Positions 36,717-48,260 of a stretch of DNA of 64,000 bases are shown in pieces. The stretch is from NCBI RefSeq assembly GCF_000192575.1, contig NZ_GL876926.1, forward strand, positions 1,312,434-1,376,433, read 5' to 3'. The notes beneath the pieces were generated by a model. That model ran no database searches and was not told the origin of the DNA. It saw nothing but the letters and a program-made list of their open reading frames with translations. This DNA comes from Novosphingobium nitrogenifigens DSM 19370 (GTDB lineage: Bacteria > Pseudomonadota > Alphaproteobacteria > Sphingomonadales > Sphingomonadaceae). How positions within the stretch are numbered: the stretch's first letter is position 1; each line of letters starts with the position of its first letter. The translations under genes and the position numbers were made by a program.

Positions 36717-37982
36717 ATGCCACTGGAAATCGCCTATCCTCCGGTTGTCCTGCCTCCTGCGCCGCCGCGCGGGACGGACACCGGTGAACAGGACGGCAGC
36801 GGCGCGGACCAGATCCCTCCTTTGACATGGGCCCCGACCTGGGCCCCTGCCGGCGACGCGCGGCCCCGCGATTTCGTTGCCCGCATTCGCCGACGCGACA
36901 TGACCTCGCTGCGCCGGCAATTGCACCGGACGAACCGCCTGCGCCGACGGGCGCTCGGAATTGTCGTCGTCGGGCTCATGCCGGTGATCCTCGCCATGCT
37001 GGGATGGGGCGATCCGCGCGGCATCCGGATGGCATCCGCCCAGGATCAGGTCGCGACCGGCGAAGCGCTGTTCGGCGCGAATCCGGCAAGGACGGCGTGG
37101 GAACGCACCCTGGCATCGATCCACAACGACGCAGATACGACACCGGCAAATCCCGAAACGATGCCCCACCCCATCATGCTGGCAGGCACGGGTCAGGACC
37201 GCTGGCGCGCACTCCAGTGCCTGACCACTGCAATCTATTACGAAGCTGCCCGCGAACCGGACGAGGGTCAGCGTGCCGTAGCACAAGTCGTGCTCAACCG
37301 CGTGGCGCACCCCGCCTTCCCCAAGACCGTCTGCGGCGTCGTCTATCAGGGATCCGAACGACCCGGCTGCCAGTTCTCGTTCGCCTGCGACGGCTCGCTT
37401 GCCCGAGCCCCGATGGCGATCTGGTGGGACCGTGCGCGCCGCGTCGCTCAATCCGCACTGGCCGGAAACGTCTACACACCGATCGGCCTTGCCACCCATT
37501 ACCACACCAGCGCCGTGCATCCGACATGGGCGGACAGCATGACTTTCCTGCGCACGATCGGCGCGCACCGGTTCTATCGCTGGAGCGGAAGTGCGGGACA
37601 ACCCCAGGCCTTTGCCGCCGTCTATAGCGGTGGCGAACCCGTCGCCGCCCCGCATCCGCGCACCTGGGTCTCGACCGGCGCGGACATCGCCGATCCGATC
37701 GCCCTCGAAAAGGCGTTCGAGGCAGGTCGACTCGCCGCATTGCGCGCAGCGACCGCACCGCAGGAGGCAGAGATCGCTCCGGCCAGCGCCAGCGCGCCAC
37801 CCCCACCCGTCGCAAACGCCGCCTTTGGTCAGCAACCCCTGCCGCACGCGACGGACGCGCCCCACAGCGCCAATGCGCCGACATCCCAGACGCACACCCC
37901 GCCCGGATCAGGCACCGTACGCCCCGACTATCAGCAGCAATACGACGATGCTGCCCGCTGGATTCGCCAGCCCGGCACGTGA
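36717..37982 (+). CDS. Cell-wall hydrolase (SleB/Hydrolase_2 family)
   Basis: A 421-residue protein with one membrane span near residues 80-97 (LGIVVVGLMPVILAMLGWG) after a proline-rich, cytosolic N-terminus. The periplasmic part holds a Hydrolase_2 (SleB-type lytic) domain: CLTTAIYYEAAREPDEGQ, VAQVVLNRV, and GCQFSFACDG. The glutamate in YYEAA is the predicted catalytic residue. The tail is proline/alanine-rich and disordered. It probably cleaves peptidoglycan as an anchored, periplasm-facing enzyme. Confidence 0.88.
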   Translation: MPLEIAYPPVVLPPAPPRGTDTGEQDGSGADQIPPLTWAPTWAPAGDARPRDFVARIRRRDMTSLRRQLHRTNRLRRRALGIVVVGLMPVILAMLGWGDPRGIRMASAQDQVATGEALFGANPARTAWERTLASIHNDADTTPANPETMPHPIMLAGTGQDRWRALQCLTTAIYYEAAREPDEGQRAVAQVVLNRVAHPAFPKTVCGVVYQGSERPGCQFSFACDGSLARAPMAIWWDRARRVAQSALAGNVYTPIGLATHYHTSAVHPTWADSMTFLRTIGAHRFYRWSGSAGQPQAFAAVYSGGEPVAAPHPRTWVSTGADIADPIALEKAFEAGRLAALRAATAPQEAEIAPASASAPPPPVANAAFGQQPLPHATDAPHSANAPTSQTHTPPGSGTVRPDYQQQYDDAARWIRQPGT

Positions 37983-38259
37983 CCGGCGCGCGTTCGGGAG
38001 ACTGAACCGGAGCCGAAAATTTGCATCTCCTTTACTTTACCACCTCACCGGTCGTTCACGGGCACGGCTCTAAGACCGACGTGCAATGAGCAGGTCGTGT
38101 CGCTTCAACGGCGCATGGCCCGAAACTATCAGGCAGCGGGCATCGCCCACCGCCGGGTGGCATCGCATTTGCGGGAGGCATGAATGGATTTGGGTCGCAC
38201 CCCATCATGCCGCTCGACCGCACCGGATAACGCGTGAAGAACGGAAAGGAATTTCGCGA

Positions 38260-38595
38260 ATGCTGCGCTTCGCCCCTCGCTACGGCATTGTCTCGCCTGC
38301 ACTCGTCCGGCCTTCACGGCTCAAGCAGGCCCAGGCCGTCAACGACAACGGACGCGAAGACGTGGCCATGCTCTGCGACGAACACGTCGAGGCTGCCTTG
38401 CGCCTTTTTGCCCTCCACGGCCTTTCGGCAGCCGAACATGCCGCCGCCCAGGCTTCGTCCGCCGACGCCCGCGGCGATGCCGCCAACGCCACCCATTGGC
38501 ACGAAGTGTGCCGTGTGCTCGACCGGCGGCTTGCCGGGGCCTTGCGCCAGCGACGACTCCACGAGATGAAGGACGACGCCACGCCGCAATCTTGA
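38260..38595 (+). CDS. Small conserved protein of unknown function
   Basis: A 111-residue protein starting MLRFAPRYGIVSPALVRPSR, with no signal peptide or membrane span. The centre is helical and Ala-rich (EHVEAALRLFALHGLSAAEHAAAQA) and it has one WHEVCRVLDRRL segment. The start is supported by GAAAGGA upstream. I know no function. Confidence 0.55.
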   Translation: MLRFAPRYGIVSPALVRPSRLKQAQAVNDNGREDVAMLCDEHVEAALRLFALHGLSAAEHAAAQASSADARGDAANATHWHEVCRVLDRRLAGALRQRRLHEMKDDATPQS

Positions 38596-38722
38596 ACCCC
38601 TCGTGCGGAAAAAGATGCGTCGCGACGCTGCGCCCCTGGTCGGGAAAGGCGCGAAAGACGCCTTTCTTGCCAAGAGATGAACGCGCTGCTGCGGCTCAGT
38701 TGATATTGCGAACTGTTATCAC

Positions 38723-38747
38723 AAAAACACTTGACTTCCGTGTTTTT
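38723..38747 (+). promoter_or_regulatory. Inverted repeat in mdh promoter region
   Basis: AAAAACAC and GTGTTTTT (eight-base stem) flank TTGACT, a good -35 match, about 140 bases upstream of mdh. It could be an operator over the -35 or a weak transcription terminator of the preceding gene. The -10 region downstream is not convincing. Confidence 0.35.
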
Positions 38748-38884
38748 GCGCCTTGCATTCCCTTTCCCACAGGCCTACGGACCGGCCACCCACTCGGACC
38801 TTTCCCGTCATGCGGGACGCGGGAAGGTCACCTTGGTGGTGGCTCGCCCCTGTCTGTCCCGCACTTACGGGAAAAGGACCGTAA

Positions 38885-39850
<966 letters not shown>

Positions 39851-39858
39851 TCGAAAAG

Positions 39859-39886
39859 CGAGTGATCCGACTTTGGTCGGATCACT
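39859..39886 (+). terminator. mdh terminator
   Basis: A twelve-base stem GAGTGATCCGAC/GTCGGATCACTC with loop TTTG begins nine bases after the mdh stop, followed by CTTTCCT. The stem is strong; the U tract is short. Confidence 0.8.
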
Positions 39887-39957
39887 CCTTTCCTGACGTG
39901 CCGGTCGACGAAAAAGCCATTTCCCGACCGGCCACGGCAATCAAGGGTTCATCATAA

Positions 39958-39973
39958 GGTCGCCATGGCGACC
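39958..39973. repeat. Perfect 16-bp palindrome
   Basis: GGTCGCCATGGCGACC equals its own reverse complement. It lies in the leader of sucA and may be an operator or an RNA hairpin element. Confidence 0.5.
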
Positions 39974-40159
39974 CGGCATGAAACCCTGATAGTATTCCAG
40001 GGTATTTGCCCTATTCCGCGCCATGCGGTCATTGATTTGTCCCCTTCCAGGGACGACACAAGGACGCGCTCGATTGCAGCGCCATTGGGAAATACCCCTC
40101 GCGCACCTTTGCGCTGGGTTTCCGAAGCCCCAACCTCCCCGGGGCAAAGGAGTGTGAAA

Positions 40160-42997
40160 ATGGGTCACGAGTTGCAAGAATTCGAAATGGATCCCTCCCA
40201 GGAAGGTCCGCAGCCCGGACCGAGCTGGTCCTCGAAGCGCTGGCCGATCACCGATCCGGCCGCCGGCGACGAACTCACCCGCGCGCTCGATCCGATGGCG
40301 CTCAAGCTTGAAATCGCGAAAGCCGCGAAGAAGGGCGGAGCCAAGCTGGACGAAGCCGCGCTCGAACAGGCTGCCGCCGACTCGATCCGCGCCATGCTGC
40401 TGATCCGCACCTATCGCGTGCGCGGTCACCTAGCTGCCGATCTCGATCCGCTGGGCATTGCGCGCCAGAACCTGCCCGCCGACCTTTCGCCCGAATATCA
40501 CGGCATCGTCGGTGCTGCGCTCGACCGCAAGACCTTCCTCGGCGGCATTCTCGGCATCGAATGGGCGACCCCGCGTGAAATCGTCTCGATCCTGCAGCGC
40601 AACTATTGCGGCAAGATCGGCTTCGAATACATGCACATCGCCGACGTGGAAGAACGCAAGTTCATCCAGGACCGCATCGAAGGCGGCGACAAGGCCATCG
40701 ACTTCACGCCCAACGGCAAGAAGGCGATCCTGGCTGCCGTCATCCGTGGCGAGCAGTACGAAAAGTTCCTCGGCAAGAAGTACGTCGGCACGAAGCGTTT
40801 CGGCCTCGACGGCGGCGAGTCGATGATCCCGGCTCTTGAAGCGGTGATCAAGTACGGCGGCCAGCTCGGCGTTCGCGAAATCATCTACGGCATGGCTCAC
40901 CGTGGCCGCCTGAACATTCTCGCCAACGTGATGGCCAAGCCCTATCGCGTGATCTTCCACGAATTCTCGGGCGGTAGCGCCAATCCCGAAGACGTGGGCG
41001 GCTCGGGCGACGTGAAGTACCACCTCGGCACTTCGACGGACCGTGAATTCGACGGCATCAAGGTTCACATGAGCCTTCAGCCCAACCCGTCGCACCTCGA
41101 AACGGTCGATCCGGTCGTTCTGGGCAAGACCCGCGCACAGCAGGTTTTCCGCGACGACATCGGTCCGGGCAAGCACAAGCAGGTTCTGCCGGTGCTGATC
41201 CACGGCGACGCGGCTTTCGCGGGCCAGGGCATCGTCTGGGAATGCTTCGGTTTCTCGGGCGTCCACGGCTACAACACCGGCGGTTGCATCCACTTCATCA
41301 TCAACAACCAGATCGGCTTCACGACCAGCCCGAAATTCTCGCGCGGCTCGCCGTATCCCTCGGACGTCGCCAAGGGCGTTCAGGCGCCGATCATCCACGT
41401 CAACGGCGACGATCCGGAAGCGGTGACCTTCGCCTGCAAGCTGGCCATCGATTATCGCCAGAAGTTCGGTCGCGATGTCGTGGTCGACATGTGGTGCTAT
41501 CGCCGCTTCGGTCACAACGAAGGTGACGAGCCCAGCTTCACGCAGCCGCTGATGTACGCCAAGATCCGCAAGCACCCCGGTGTCAGCGCGATCTACGCGG
41601 AAAAGCTTGTCGCGCAGGGCGTGATCGACGGGAACTGGAAGGGTGAAAGCGAAGACCACTTCGTCGCCACTCTTGAGACCGAGTTCGAAGCGGCCAAGAG
41701 CTACAAGCCCAACGCCGCCGACTGGTTCGGTGGTCGCTGGAGCGGTCTCAACAAGCCCGCAGATCCGGTTACCGCTCGCCGCAACGTGGCGACCGGCATC
41801 GACCAGAAGCTGTTCGACAGCCTCGGTCGCGTGCTGACCACGGTTCCCGAAGGCCTGACGATCCACAAGACCCTGGGTCGCGTGATCGATGCCAAGCGCG
41901 AAATGTTCCGCTCGGGCAAGGACTTCGACTGGGCAACCGGTGAAGCTCTCGCGTTCGGCAGCCTTGCCACCGAAGGCTTCAACGTGCGTCTTTCGGGTCA
42001 GGACTGCGGTCGCGGCACCTTCAGCCAGCGTCACGCGGTCTGGGTCGACCAGAACGACGAGCACAAGTACGTGCCTTTGGCGACGCTGCCGCACGGCCAC
42101 TTCGAAGTCCACGACAGCCCGCTGTCCGAATACGGCGTGCTCGGCTTCGAATACGGCTATGCCAGTGCCGACCCGAAGACTCTGGTACTCTGGGAAGCGC
42201 AGTTCGGCGACTTCGCCAACGGTGCGCAGATCATGATCGACCAGTACATCGCGGCTTCGGAAGCGAAGTGGCTGCGTGCCAACGGCATGGTCATGCTGCT
42301 CCCGCACGGCTTTGAAGGTCAGGGTCCGGAACATTCGTCGGCTCGTCTGGAACGCTATCTTCAGCTCTGCGCCGAAGACAACATCCAGGTCTGCAACATC
42401 ACCACGCCGGCGAACTACTTCCACGTTCTGCGCCGTCAGATGCAGCGTCCGTTCCGCAAGCCGCTCATCATCATGACTCCCAAGAGCCTGCTGCGCCATC
42501 CGATGGCGAAGTCGACTGCCGAAGAGTTCATCGGTGAAGGGCACTTCCAGCGCCTGCTTTCGGACATCAACGGCGCCAGCGATGCCGAAACCCGCAAGGT
42601 CATCCTGTGCAGCGGCAAGGTCGTCTACGACCTCTTCGAAGCACGCGACCAGCAGGGCATCAAGGACGTTCAGATCATCCGTCTCGAACAGCTCTACCCC
42701 TTCCCGGGTGAGCCGCTGGCTGCGCGCCTTGCCCGCATGCCGAACCTCGAGGAAGTGGTCTGGTGCCAGGAAGAGCCGAAGAACAACGGTTCGTGGTTCT
42801 TCGTCGAACCGCTGATCGAGGAAGCTCTCAAGGCCGCCAAGTGCAAGGTCGAACGTGCCCGCTATGCCGGTCGTGCGGCCTCCGCCTCGCCCGCAACGGG
42901 TCTGGCCAAGCGTCACGCTGCCGAACAGGCTGCGCTGGTCGCAAACGCCCTGGCCCTGTCGGTCCGCGAGGAAATCCGGCGCAAGGCAAAGGCCTGA
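40160..42997 (+). CDS. sucA: 2-oxoglutarate dehydrogenase E1 component
   Basis: Thiamine-diphosphate-dependent E1 subunit of the 2-oxoglutarate dehydrogenase complex (EC 1.2.4.2), 945 residues. The conserved [11 protein letters not shown] start region, [38 protein letters not shown], the GDDPEAV part of the thiamine site, and [22 protein letters not shown] are present. The start at 40160 is supported by AAAGGAG just upstream; a frame extending further upstream has no similarity. sucB and lpd follow on the same strand. Confidence 0.98.
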   Translation: MGHELQEFEMDPSQEGPQPGPSWSSKRWPITDPAAGDELTRALDPMALKLEIAKAAKKGGAKLDEAALEQAAADSIRAMLLIRTYRVRGHLAADLDPLGIARQNLPADLSPEYHGIVGAALDRKTFLGGILGIEWATPREIVSILQRNYCGKIGFEYMHIADVEERKFIQDRIEGGDKAIDFTPNGKKAILAAVIRGEQYEKFLGKKYVGTKRFGLDGGESMIPALEAVIKYGGQLGVREIIYGMAHRGRLNILANVMAKPYRVIFHEFSGGSANPEDVGGSGDVKYHLGTSTDREFDGIKVHMSLQPNPSHLETVDPVVLGKTRAQQVFRDDIGPGKHKQVLPVLIHGDAAFAGQGIVWECFGFSGVHGYNTGGCIHFIINNQIGFTTSPKFSRGSPYPSDVAKGVQAPIIHVNGDDPEAVTFACKLAIDYRQKFGRDVVVDMWCYRRFGHNEGDEPSFTQPLMYAKIRKHPGVSAIYAEKLVAQGVIDGNWKGESEDHFVATLETEFEAAKSYKPNAADWFGGRWSGLNKPADPVTARRNVATGIDQKLFDSLGRVLTTVPEGLTIHKTLGRVIDAKREMFRSGKDFDWATGEALAFGSLATEGFNVRLSGQDCGRGTFSQRHAVWVDQNDEHKYVPLATLPHGHFEVHDSPLSEYGVLGFEYGYASADPKTLVLWEAQFGDFANGAQIMIDQYIAASEAKWLRANGMVMLLPHGFEGQGPEHSSARLERYLQLCAEDNIQVCNITTPANYFHVLRRQMQRPFRKPLIIMTPKSLLRHPMAKSTAEEFIGEGHFQRLLSDINGASDAETRKVILCSGKVVYDLFEARDQQGIKDVQIIRLEQLYPFPGEPLAARLARMPNLEEVVWCQEEPKNNGSWFFVEPLIEEALKAAKCKVERARYAGRAASASPATGLAKRHAAEQAALVANALALSVREEIRRKAKA

Positions 42998-43061
42998 TCC
43001 GCTTTCTGCGAACGTTCCAGAACCATTTCTCCCCAGATACCTCCGCAAGGAACCTCAGGAC

Positions 43062-44312
43062 ATGTCCATTGAAGTCAAGGTGCCGACGCTCGGCGAAAGT
43101 GTCAGCGAAGCAACCGTCGGCCAGTGGCTGAAGAAGCCGGGTGAAGCCGTCGCTCTCGACGAACCCATCGCGAGCCTCGAAACCGACAAGGTTGCGGTCG
43201 ACGTTCCCGCTCCAGCAGCCGGCATCCTCGGCCAGCTGCTGGTCCAGGAAGGCGACACCGTCTCGGTCGGCGCTCTCATCGCGCTGATCGAGGAAGCGGG
43301 CAGCGCGGCTGCCGCGGCTCCCGCAGCCGCTCCGGCCCCCGCTCCCGCGGCAACCCCGGCTCCGGCCGCTGCTCCGGTTGCCGCAGCTCCCGCTGCTGCC
43401 GCCCCGGCTGCTGAAGGCGACGTTGCCGCTCTCTCACCGGCCGTTCGTCGCGCCGTGCTCGAATACGGCATCGACCCCGCAACGGTGAAGGGCACCGGCG
43501 CCGGTGGCCGCCTGACCAAGGAAGACGTGATCGCAGCTGCGGCTCAGGCCAAGGCTGCGGCTCCTGCCGCGGTCGCTTCGGCTCCGGCCGTTGCCGCGGT
43601 TGCGGCTCCGGGCCGCAACGAAGAACGCGTCAAGATGACGCGCCTTCGCCAGACGATCGCCAAGCGCCTCAAGGGTGCGCAGGAAAACGCGGCGCTGCTG
43701 ACCACCTTCAACGACGTCGACATGTCGGCCGTGATGGCCGCTCGCGACAAGTTCAAGGACAGCTTCGAAAAGAAGCACGGCATCAAGCTCGGCTTCATGT
43801 CCTTCTTCGCCAAGGCCGCCTGCCTTGCGCTCAAGGACATCCCGGCGGTCAATGCCCGCATCGAAGGCGACGAAATCGTCTATCACGACTACGTCGACAT
43901 CTCGGTTGCGGTCTCGGCTCCGAACGGTCTCGTCGTTCCTGTCGTGCGCGACTGCGACAAGCTGTCGTTCGCGGGCATCGAACAGGCCATTGCCGGTTAC
44001 GGCAAGAAGGCCCGTGAAGGCACGCTGACCATGGACGACATGAAGGGCGGCACGTTCACCATCTCGAACGGCGGCGTCTTCGGCGGCCTGATGTCGACGC
44101 CGATCATCAACCCGCCCCAGTCGGCCGTGCTCGGCCTGCACCGCATCGAAGACCGCCCGGTCGTTCGTAACGGCGAAATCGTGATCCGCCCGATGATGTA
44201 CATCGCGCTGTCCTACGACCATCGCCTGATTGACGGTCGCGAGGCGGTGACCGCACTCAAGACCATCAAGGAAGCGATCGAAGAGCCGACCCGTCTGCTG
44301 ATCGACCTCTGA
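43062..44312 (+). CDS. sucB: Dihydrolipoyl succinyltransferase (E2) of 2-oxoglutarate dehydrogenase
   Basis: E2 core of the 2-oxoglutarate dehydrogenase complex (EC 2.3.1.61), 416 residues. A single N-terminal lipoyl domain has the acceptor lysine at about K43 in ETDKVAVDV. An Ala/Pro linker, a subunit-binding domain ([22 protein letters not shown]) and the catalytic domain with [13 protein letters not shown] follow. The start [13 protein letters not shown] is family-typical with AGGA upstream. It lies 64 bases after sucA. Confidence 0.97.
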   Translation: MSIEVKVPTLGESVSEATVGQWLKKPGEAVALDEPIASLETDKVAVDVPAPAAGILGQLLVQEGDTVSVGALIALIEEAGSAAAAAPAAAPAPAPAATPAPAAAPVAAAPAAAAPAAEGDVAALSPAVRRAVLEYGIDPATVKGTGAGGRLTKEDVIAAAAQAKAAAPAAVASAPAVAAVAAPGRNEERVKMTRLRQTIAKRLKGAQENAALLTTFNDVDMSAVMAARDKFKDSFEKKHGIKLGFMSFFAKAACLALKDIPAVNARIEGDEIVYHDYVDISVAVSAPNGLVVPVVRDCDKLSFAGIEQAIAGYGKKAREGTLTMDDMKGGTFTISNGGVFGGLMSTPIINPPQSAVLGLHRIEDRPVVRNGEIVIRPMMYIALSYDHRLIDGREAVTALKTIKEAIEEPTRLLIDL

Positions 44313-44423
44313 GGCATATTCCTGCCCCCGGCGCACAAGGCCTGCCCGCACTCCTGCGAGCAGGCCGGGTTCGCCGGGCCCCATGCACCTCCCCATCCCT
44401 CAAGGGAGGCATTGCGAAGGACA

Positions 44424-45830
44424 ATGGCAATGGCTGAATACGATTACGACGTGCTGGTGATCGGCGGCGGTCCCGGCGGCTATGTCGCGGCGATCCGCGC
44501 TGCGCAGCTTGGCCTCAAGACCGCTTGTGCCGAAGGGCGCGAGACGCTTGGCGGCACCTGCCTCAACGTCGGCTGCATCCCGTCGAAGGCGCTGCTCCAC
44601 GGTTCGGAACTGTTCGAGGAAGCCGCCCACGGTACGCTCGCCAAGTTCGGCGTGAAGACCACCGGCGTGGAACTCGACCTTTCGGTTCTCCAGAACGAGA
44701 AGGCGACTGCGGTCAAGGAACTGACTGGCGGGATCGAATTCCTGTTCAAGAAGAACAAGGTTACCTGGCTCAAGGGTTATGCGACCTTTGAAGATCCGCA
44801 CACCGTCACGGTTGCCGGCGCCAAGGTCAGCGCCAAGCACATCGTGATCGCAACCGGTTCGTCGGTCACTCCGCTTCCGGGCGTGCCTGTCGACAATGAC
44901 GCGGGCGTGATCGTCGATTCGACCGGCGCCCTTGCTCTCGACAAGGTTCCGGGTCACCTCGCCGTCATCGGCGGTGGCGTTATCGGCCTCGAACTCGGCT
45001 CGGTCTGGCGTCGCCTGGGCGCCAAGGTCACCGTGATCGAATACCTTGACCAGCTCTTCCCCGGCATGGACGGCGAAGTCCGCAAGGAAGCAGCCAAGAT
45101 CTTCAAGAAGCAGGGCTTCGAACTGAAGCTCGGCACCAAGGTCACCGGCGCGGAAGTCAAGGACGGCAAGGCCACCCTGACGCTCGAACCCGCAGCGGGC
45201 GGCGCTGCCGAAACGCTGGAAGCCGACGTCGTGCTCGTCGCGATCGGTCGTCGTCCCAACATCGACGGCCTCGGCCTCGACAAGATCGGCCTTGCCACCA
45301 ACAAGCGCGGCCAGATCGAAACGGACCACGATTTCCGCACCGCCGTTGACGGCGTGTGGGCCATCGGCGACGTCATTCCGGGCCCGATGCTTGCGCACAA
45401 GGCCGAAGACGAAGGCATCGCGGTTGCCGAGAACATTGCCGGCCTGACCGGCATCGTGAACCACGACGTCATCCCCGGCGTCGTCTACACGCAGCCCGAA
45501 TTCGCCGGTGTCGGCCTGACCGAAGAAGCCGCTCGTGAGCGCGGCGAAATCAAGGTCGGCAAGTTCCCGATGCTCGCGAACAGCCGCGCCAAGACCAACC
45601 GCGAACCGGACGGATTCGTGAAGGTCATTGCCGACGCCAAGACCGATCGCGTTCTGGGCGTGTGGGCGATTGCCAGCGTTGCCGGCACGATGATCGCCCA
45701 GGCCGCGCAGGCTCTGGAATTCGGCGCGACCAGCGAAGACATCGCCTATACCTGCCACGCTCACCCGACTCATTCGGAAGCGATCAAGGAAGCGGCGATG
45801 GCCGTGCGGGGCAAGCCGATCCACATGTGA
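44424..45830 (+). CDS. lpd: Dihydrolipoyl dehydrogenase (E3)
   Basis: Flavoprotein E3 subunit (EC 1.8.1.4) that reoxidises dihydrolipoamide, 468 residues. FAD-binding GGGPGGYVAA, the redox disulfide GGTCLNVGCIPSK, NAD-binding GGGVIGLELGSVWRRLG, and the active-site HAHPTHSEA are all present. The ATG at 44424 is preceded by GAAGGA; an upstream TTG is rejected. It completes sucA-sucB-lpd. A strong terminator follows. Confidence 0.97.
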   Translation: MAMAEYDYDVLVIGGGPGGYVAAIRAAQLGLKTACAEGRETLGGTCLNVGCIPSKALLHGSELFEEAAHGTLAKFGVKTTGVELDLSVLQNEKATAVKELTGGIEFLFKKNKVTWLKGYATFEDPHTVTVAGAKVSAKHIVIATGSSVTPLPGVPVDNDAGVIVDSTGALALDKVPGHLAVIGGGVIGLELGSVWRRLGAKVTVIEYLDQLFPGMDGEVRKEAAKIFKKQGFELKLGTKVTGAEVKDGKATLTLEPAAGGAAETLEADVVLVAIGRRPNIDGLGLDKIGLATNKRGQIETDHDFRTAVDGVWAIGDVIPGPMLAHKAEDEGIAVAENIAGLTGIVNHDVIPGVVYTQPEFAGVGLTEEAARERGEIKVGKFPMLANSRAKTNREPDGFVKVIADAKTDRVLGVWAIASVAGTMIAQAAQALEFGATSEDIAYTCHAHPTHSEAIKEAAMAVRGKPIHM

Positions 45831-45866
45831 TCGCGCTGCCGTCCGTCAACGGACCGCATCCAGTCG

Positions 45867-45900
45867 AAAAGGGGTCGGCACGCAAGTGTCGGCCCCTTTT
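45867..45900 (+). terminator. lpd terminator
   Basis: A hairpin with an eleven-base stem (GGGGTCGGCAC/GTGTCGGCCCC, two G-U pairs), loop GCAA, flanked by AAAA and TTTT, lies about 40 bases after lpd. A typical Rho-independent terminator, usable on both strands. Confidence 0.85.
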
Positions 45901-45959
45901 CCTTTGGGCGCCCCACAGGCCCGTCGACAGACCGATACACGGCAAGGTAAGCTCAGGAC

Positions 45960-46412
45960 ATGAAACGGCTCTTCCTGACGCTCGCAGCGGCCCTCCTGCC
46001 CTTCCCGGCGCTTGCCCAGATGCCCGCAATGGAGGATGCCAAGCCAGAATGCCCGGCCGTCATCCATGCCCCTGCGCCCTTTGCGGCCATCGCAGAGCCG
46101 CATCCGGCCAATGCCGCGCACCCCGGAGACGCGGTTGCGGTGTCGCTGTCCGGCCAGCCCGGTGCCTTTCTCGGCGAAGTGCACCTCATCATTGCGAAGG
46201 CCGGTACCTATCGCGTGGCGCTCGATGCCCCGGCGTGGATCGACATGATCGAGGACGGCAAACCGATCGATTCCTCGGCCCACACGCGCGGTCCCGACTG
46301 TTCCGGGATCCGCAAGATCGTCGATTTCTCGCTCAAGCCGGGCGATCATGTCCTGCGCCTGAGCAAGGGCGCGCTCCCGACCATTGCCGTGCTGGTCGTT
46401 CCGGCCAGTTGA
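45960..46412 (+). CDS. Secreted protein of unknown function
   Basis: A 150-residue protein with a clear signal peptide (LFLTLAAALLPFPALAQ, residues about 4-20). The mature part has a beta-rich pattern (GEVHLIIAKAGTYRVALDAPAWIDMI) and two cysteines (ECPAVIH, GPDCSG). Homologues are common as uncharacterised periplasmic proteins in sphingomonads. Function unknown. It is separated from lpd by a terminator, so it is transcribed alone. Confidence 0.6.
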   Translation: MKRLFLTLAAALLPFPALAQMPAMEDAKPECPAVIHAPAPFAAIAEPHPANAAHPGDAVAVSLSGQPGAFLGEVHLIIAKAGTYRVALDAPAWIDMIEDGKPIDSSAHTRGPDCSGIRKIVDFSLKPGDHVLRLSKGALPTIAVLVVPAS

Positions 46413-46466
46413 TCTGCCCGCTGATCCGATAAAAACCCGATGAGCCATGCCCATCGGGTTTGCGCG

Positions 46467-47465
46467 TCAGGCGATCTCGACGACAACCTTGCCGACCGCC
46501 TTGCGACTTTCAAGCAGGGCAATCGCTTCAGCTGCCCGGTCGAGCGGATAGCGGGCCGAAATGCGGGGACGGATCTTCCCTTCCTTCAGCAGATCAAACA
46601 GCGCGTCCACCTGCCCCTTGAACTTTTCCGGGTCTCGCACCGTGAATGCGCCCCAAAACACGCCGCAGACGTCGCACGACTTGAGCAAGGTCAGATTGAG
46701 CGGCAGGCGCGCAATGCCCGCCGGGAACCCGACGACCAGAAAACGCCCTTCCCAGGCGATCGCACGCAAGGCAGGTTCGGAATAGTCGCCCCCGACGATG
46801 TCGTAGACGATGTTCGCCCCTTCCGGACCGCAAGCGGCCTTGAACGCGTCGGCCAGTTCCCTTGACTGGGTCTTGTCGAACGGAGCCCGGCCATAGATCA
46901 CGACCTCGTCCGCGCCTGCGTCCCGGGCAAGCGCGGCTTTCTCTTCCGACGAAACCGCCGCGACCACGCGCGCGCCGAATGCCTTCGACAACTCGACCGC
47001 CGCCAGCCCGACGCCACCTGCCGCCCCCAGCACCAGCACGGTCTGCCCGGGGCGGATATGCCCGCGATCGACGAGGCCATGGTAATTGGTGCCGTAGGTC
47101 ATGAGCAGCGAGGCGCCGGTGTCGAAATCGACATCGTCAGGCAAGGCGAAGAGCCGCCCCTGGTCCACCAATGCATGAGTCGCAAGGCCGCCGTTGCCGA
47201 CCATGCCGATGACGCGATCCCCGACTTTCCAGCCTTCGACGCCGTCGCCAACTGCGGCAACCACCCCGGCCAGTTCGCCGCCCGGCGCGAACGGGCGCGC
47301 CGGTTTGAACTGATAGAGATCGCGGATGATCAGAGTGTCGGGAAAATTGATCGAGCATGCCTTGACCGCGACCAGAACCTGCCCCGGTCCGGGCACCGGA
47401 TCGGCGACCTCGTCCAGCACGAGTGTTTCCGGTCCGCCGACGGCGTGGCTGCGCAAGGCCTTCAT
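46467..47465 (-). CDS. NADPH:quinone reductase (zeta-crystallin-like)
   Basis: A 332-residue medium-chain dehydrogenase/reductase of the zinc-independent quinone oxidoreductase group. N-terminal MKALRSHAVGGPETLVLDEV, the GGELAGVV segment and the nucleotide-binding LVLGAAGGVGLAAVELSKAFGARVVA are seen. The zinc-binding cysteines of alcohol dehydrogenases are absent, fitting quinone reductase. It probably reduces quinones or enoyl compounds with NADPH; the true substrate is unknown. A terminator separates it from leuD. Confidence 0.82.
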   Translation of the reverse strand: MKALRSHAVGGPETLVLDEVADPVPGPGQVLVAVKACSINFPDTLIIRDLYQFKPARPFAPGGELAGVVAAVGDGVEGWKVGDRVIGMVGNGGLATHALVDQGRLFALPDDVDFDTGASLLMTYGTNYHGLVDRGHIRPGQTVLVLGAAGGVGLAAVELSKAFGARVVAAVSSEEKAALARDAGADEVVIYGRAPFDKTQSRELADAFKAACGPEGANIVYDIVGGDYSEPALRAIAWEGRFLVVGFPAGIARLPLNLTLLKSCDVCGVFWGAFTVRDPEKFKGQVDALFDLLKEGKIRPRISARYPLDRAAEAIALLESRKAVGKVVVEIA

Positions 47466-47512
47466 TTCCTTCTCCCGCGTAATCTCTTGTCCTGCGAACG
47501 CGGGGCCCCAAC

Positions 47513-47540
47513 GAAAAAGGGCGCCGTTGTCCGACGCCCT
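47513..47540 (-). terminator. Terminator downstream of leuD
   Basis: On the minus strand AGGGCGTCG/CGGCGCCCT (nine pairs, one G-U) with loop GACAA, followed by TTTTT, lies about 50 bases after the leuD stop. A typical Rho-independent terminator for the leu genes. Confidence 0.85.
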
Positions 47541-47588
47541 GTTCGTGCCAAGTTTTCGGCAGATTGGAAAGTGTTTTTAATCGACCAA

Positions 47589-48197
47589 TTAAGCCGATGC
47601 AGCCAGATCGACGCCATGCGCAAGGAACGGCCGGTCCGCGCGAACCTCTGCCTCGAACCCGGAAATCGCGTCACCGCGTTCGAGCGTCAGCCCCACTTCG
47701 TCGAGACCGTGCATCAGGCAATGCTTGCGGAACGGATCGATTTCGAAAGTGAAACGGTCCTGGAACGGCGTCGTCACCGTCTGCGCTTCGAGATCAATGT
47801 CGATCGGGTCGGTCTTGGCCACTTCGACCAGCCGGTCGATGGCTTCCTGCGGCAGAACCACCGTCAGGATGCCGTTCTTGAAGGCATTGCCCGAAAAGAT
47901 GTCCGAAAACGACGGCGCGATCACCGCATGGATGCCCATGTCGAGCAAGGCCCAGGCAGCATGTTCGCGGCTCGACCCGCAGCCGAAATTGTCCCCGGCG
48001 ACGAGGATCGGCGAACCCTTGAACTCGTCGCTGTCGAAGAGATTGTCGGGGTTCTGCCGCAGGGTTTCGAACGCGCCCTTGCCCAGCCCTTCACGGGTGA
48101 TCGTCTTCAGCCAGTGCGAGGGGATGATGACGTCGGTGTCGACGTTCTTCTGGCCGAACGGATAGGCGCGGCCGGAGATCTCTTTCACGGGTTCCAT
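47589..48197 (-). CDS. leuD: 3-isopropylmalate dehydratase small subunit
   Basis: Small subunit of isopropylmalate isomerase (EC 4.2.1.33) in leucine biosynthesis, 202 residues. The swivelling-domain motif [13 protein letters not shown] and NVDTDVIIP are present. It starts [11 protein letters not shown] at 48197. It is transcribed with leuC, but with a small unrelated membrane-protein gene between them. A terminator follows. Confidence 0.96.
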   Translation of the reverse strand: MEPVKEISGRAYPFGQKNVDTDVIIPSHWLKTITREGLGKGAFETLRQNPDNLFDSDEFKGSPILVAGDNFGCGSSREHAAWALLDMGIHAVIAPSFSDIFSGNAFKNGILTVVLPQEAIDRLVEVAKTDPIDIDLEAQTVTTPFQDRFTFEIDPFRKHCLMHGLDEVGLTLERGDAISGFEAEVRADRPFLAHGVDLAASA

Positions 48198-48260
48198 GGC
48201 GCCAAGCCTATACCCGGCCCGGCGCGGCATGCAACGCCTTGCCGCGCCTTCTCGTCCGGT

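Larger units (their letters stand above)
39851..40159. other. Intergenic region before sucA
   Basis: This 309-base gap contains the mdh terminator, a perfect 16-base palindrome at 39958-39973 (GGTCGCCATGGCGACC), and an imperfect hairpin CCCTG/CAGGG at about 39985-40003. The sucA frame is open upstream without family similarity. The sucA promoter must lie here but no clear -35/-10 is seen. Confidence 0.6.

Noticed and set aside
39965..40159. In-frame N-terminal extension of sucA
   Set aside because: The extra 65 residues have no family similarity and the ATG at 40160 has a perfect ribosome site and a typical start.
40430..43048. 872-residue open frame opposite sucA
   Set aside because: Antisense of a clear 2-oxoglutarate dehydrogenase gene; no domain features.
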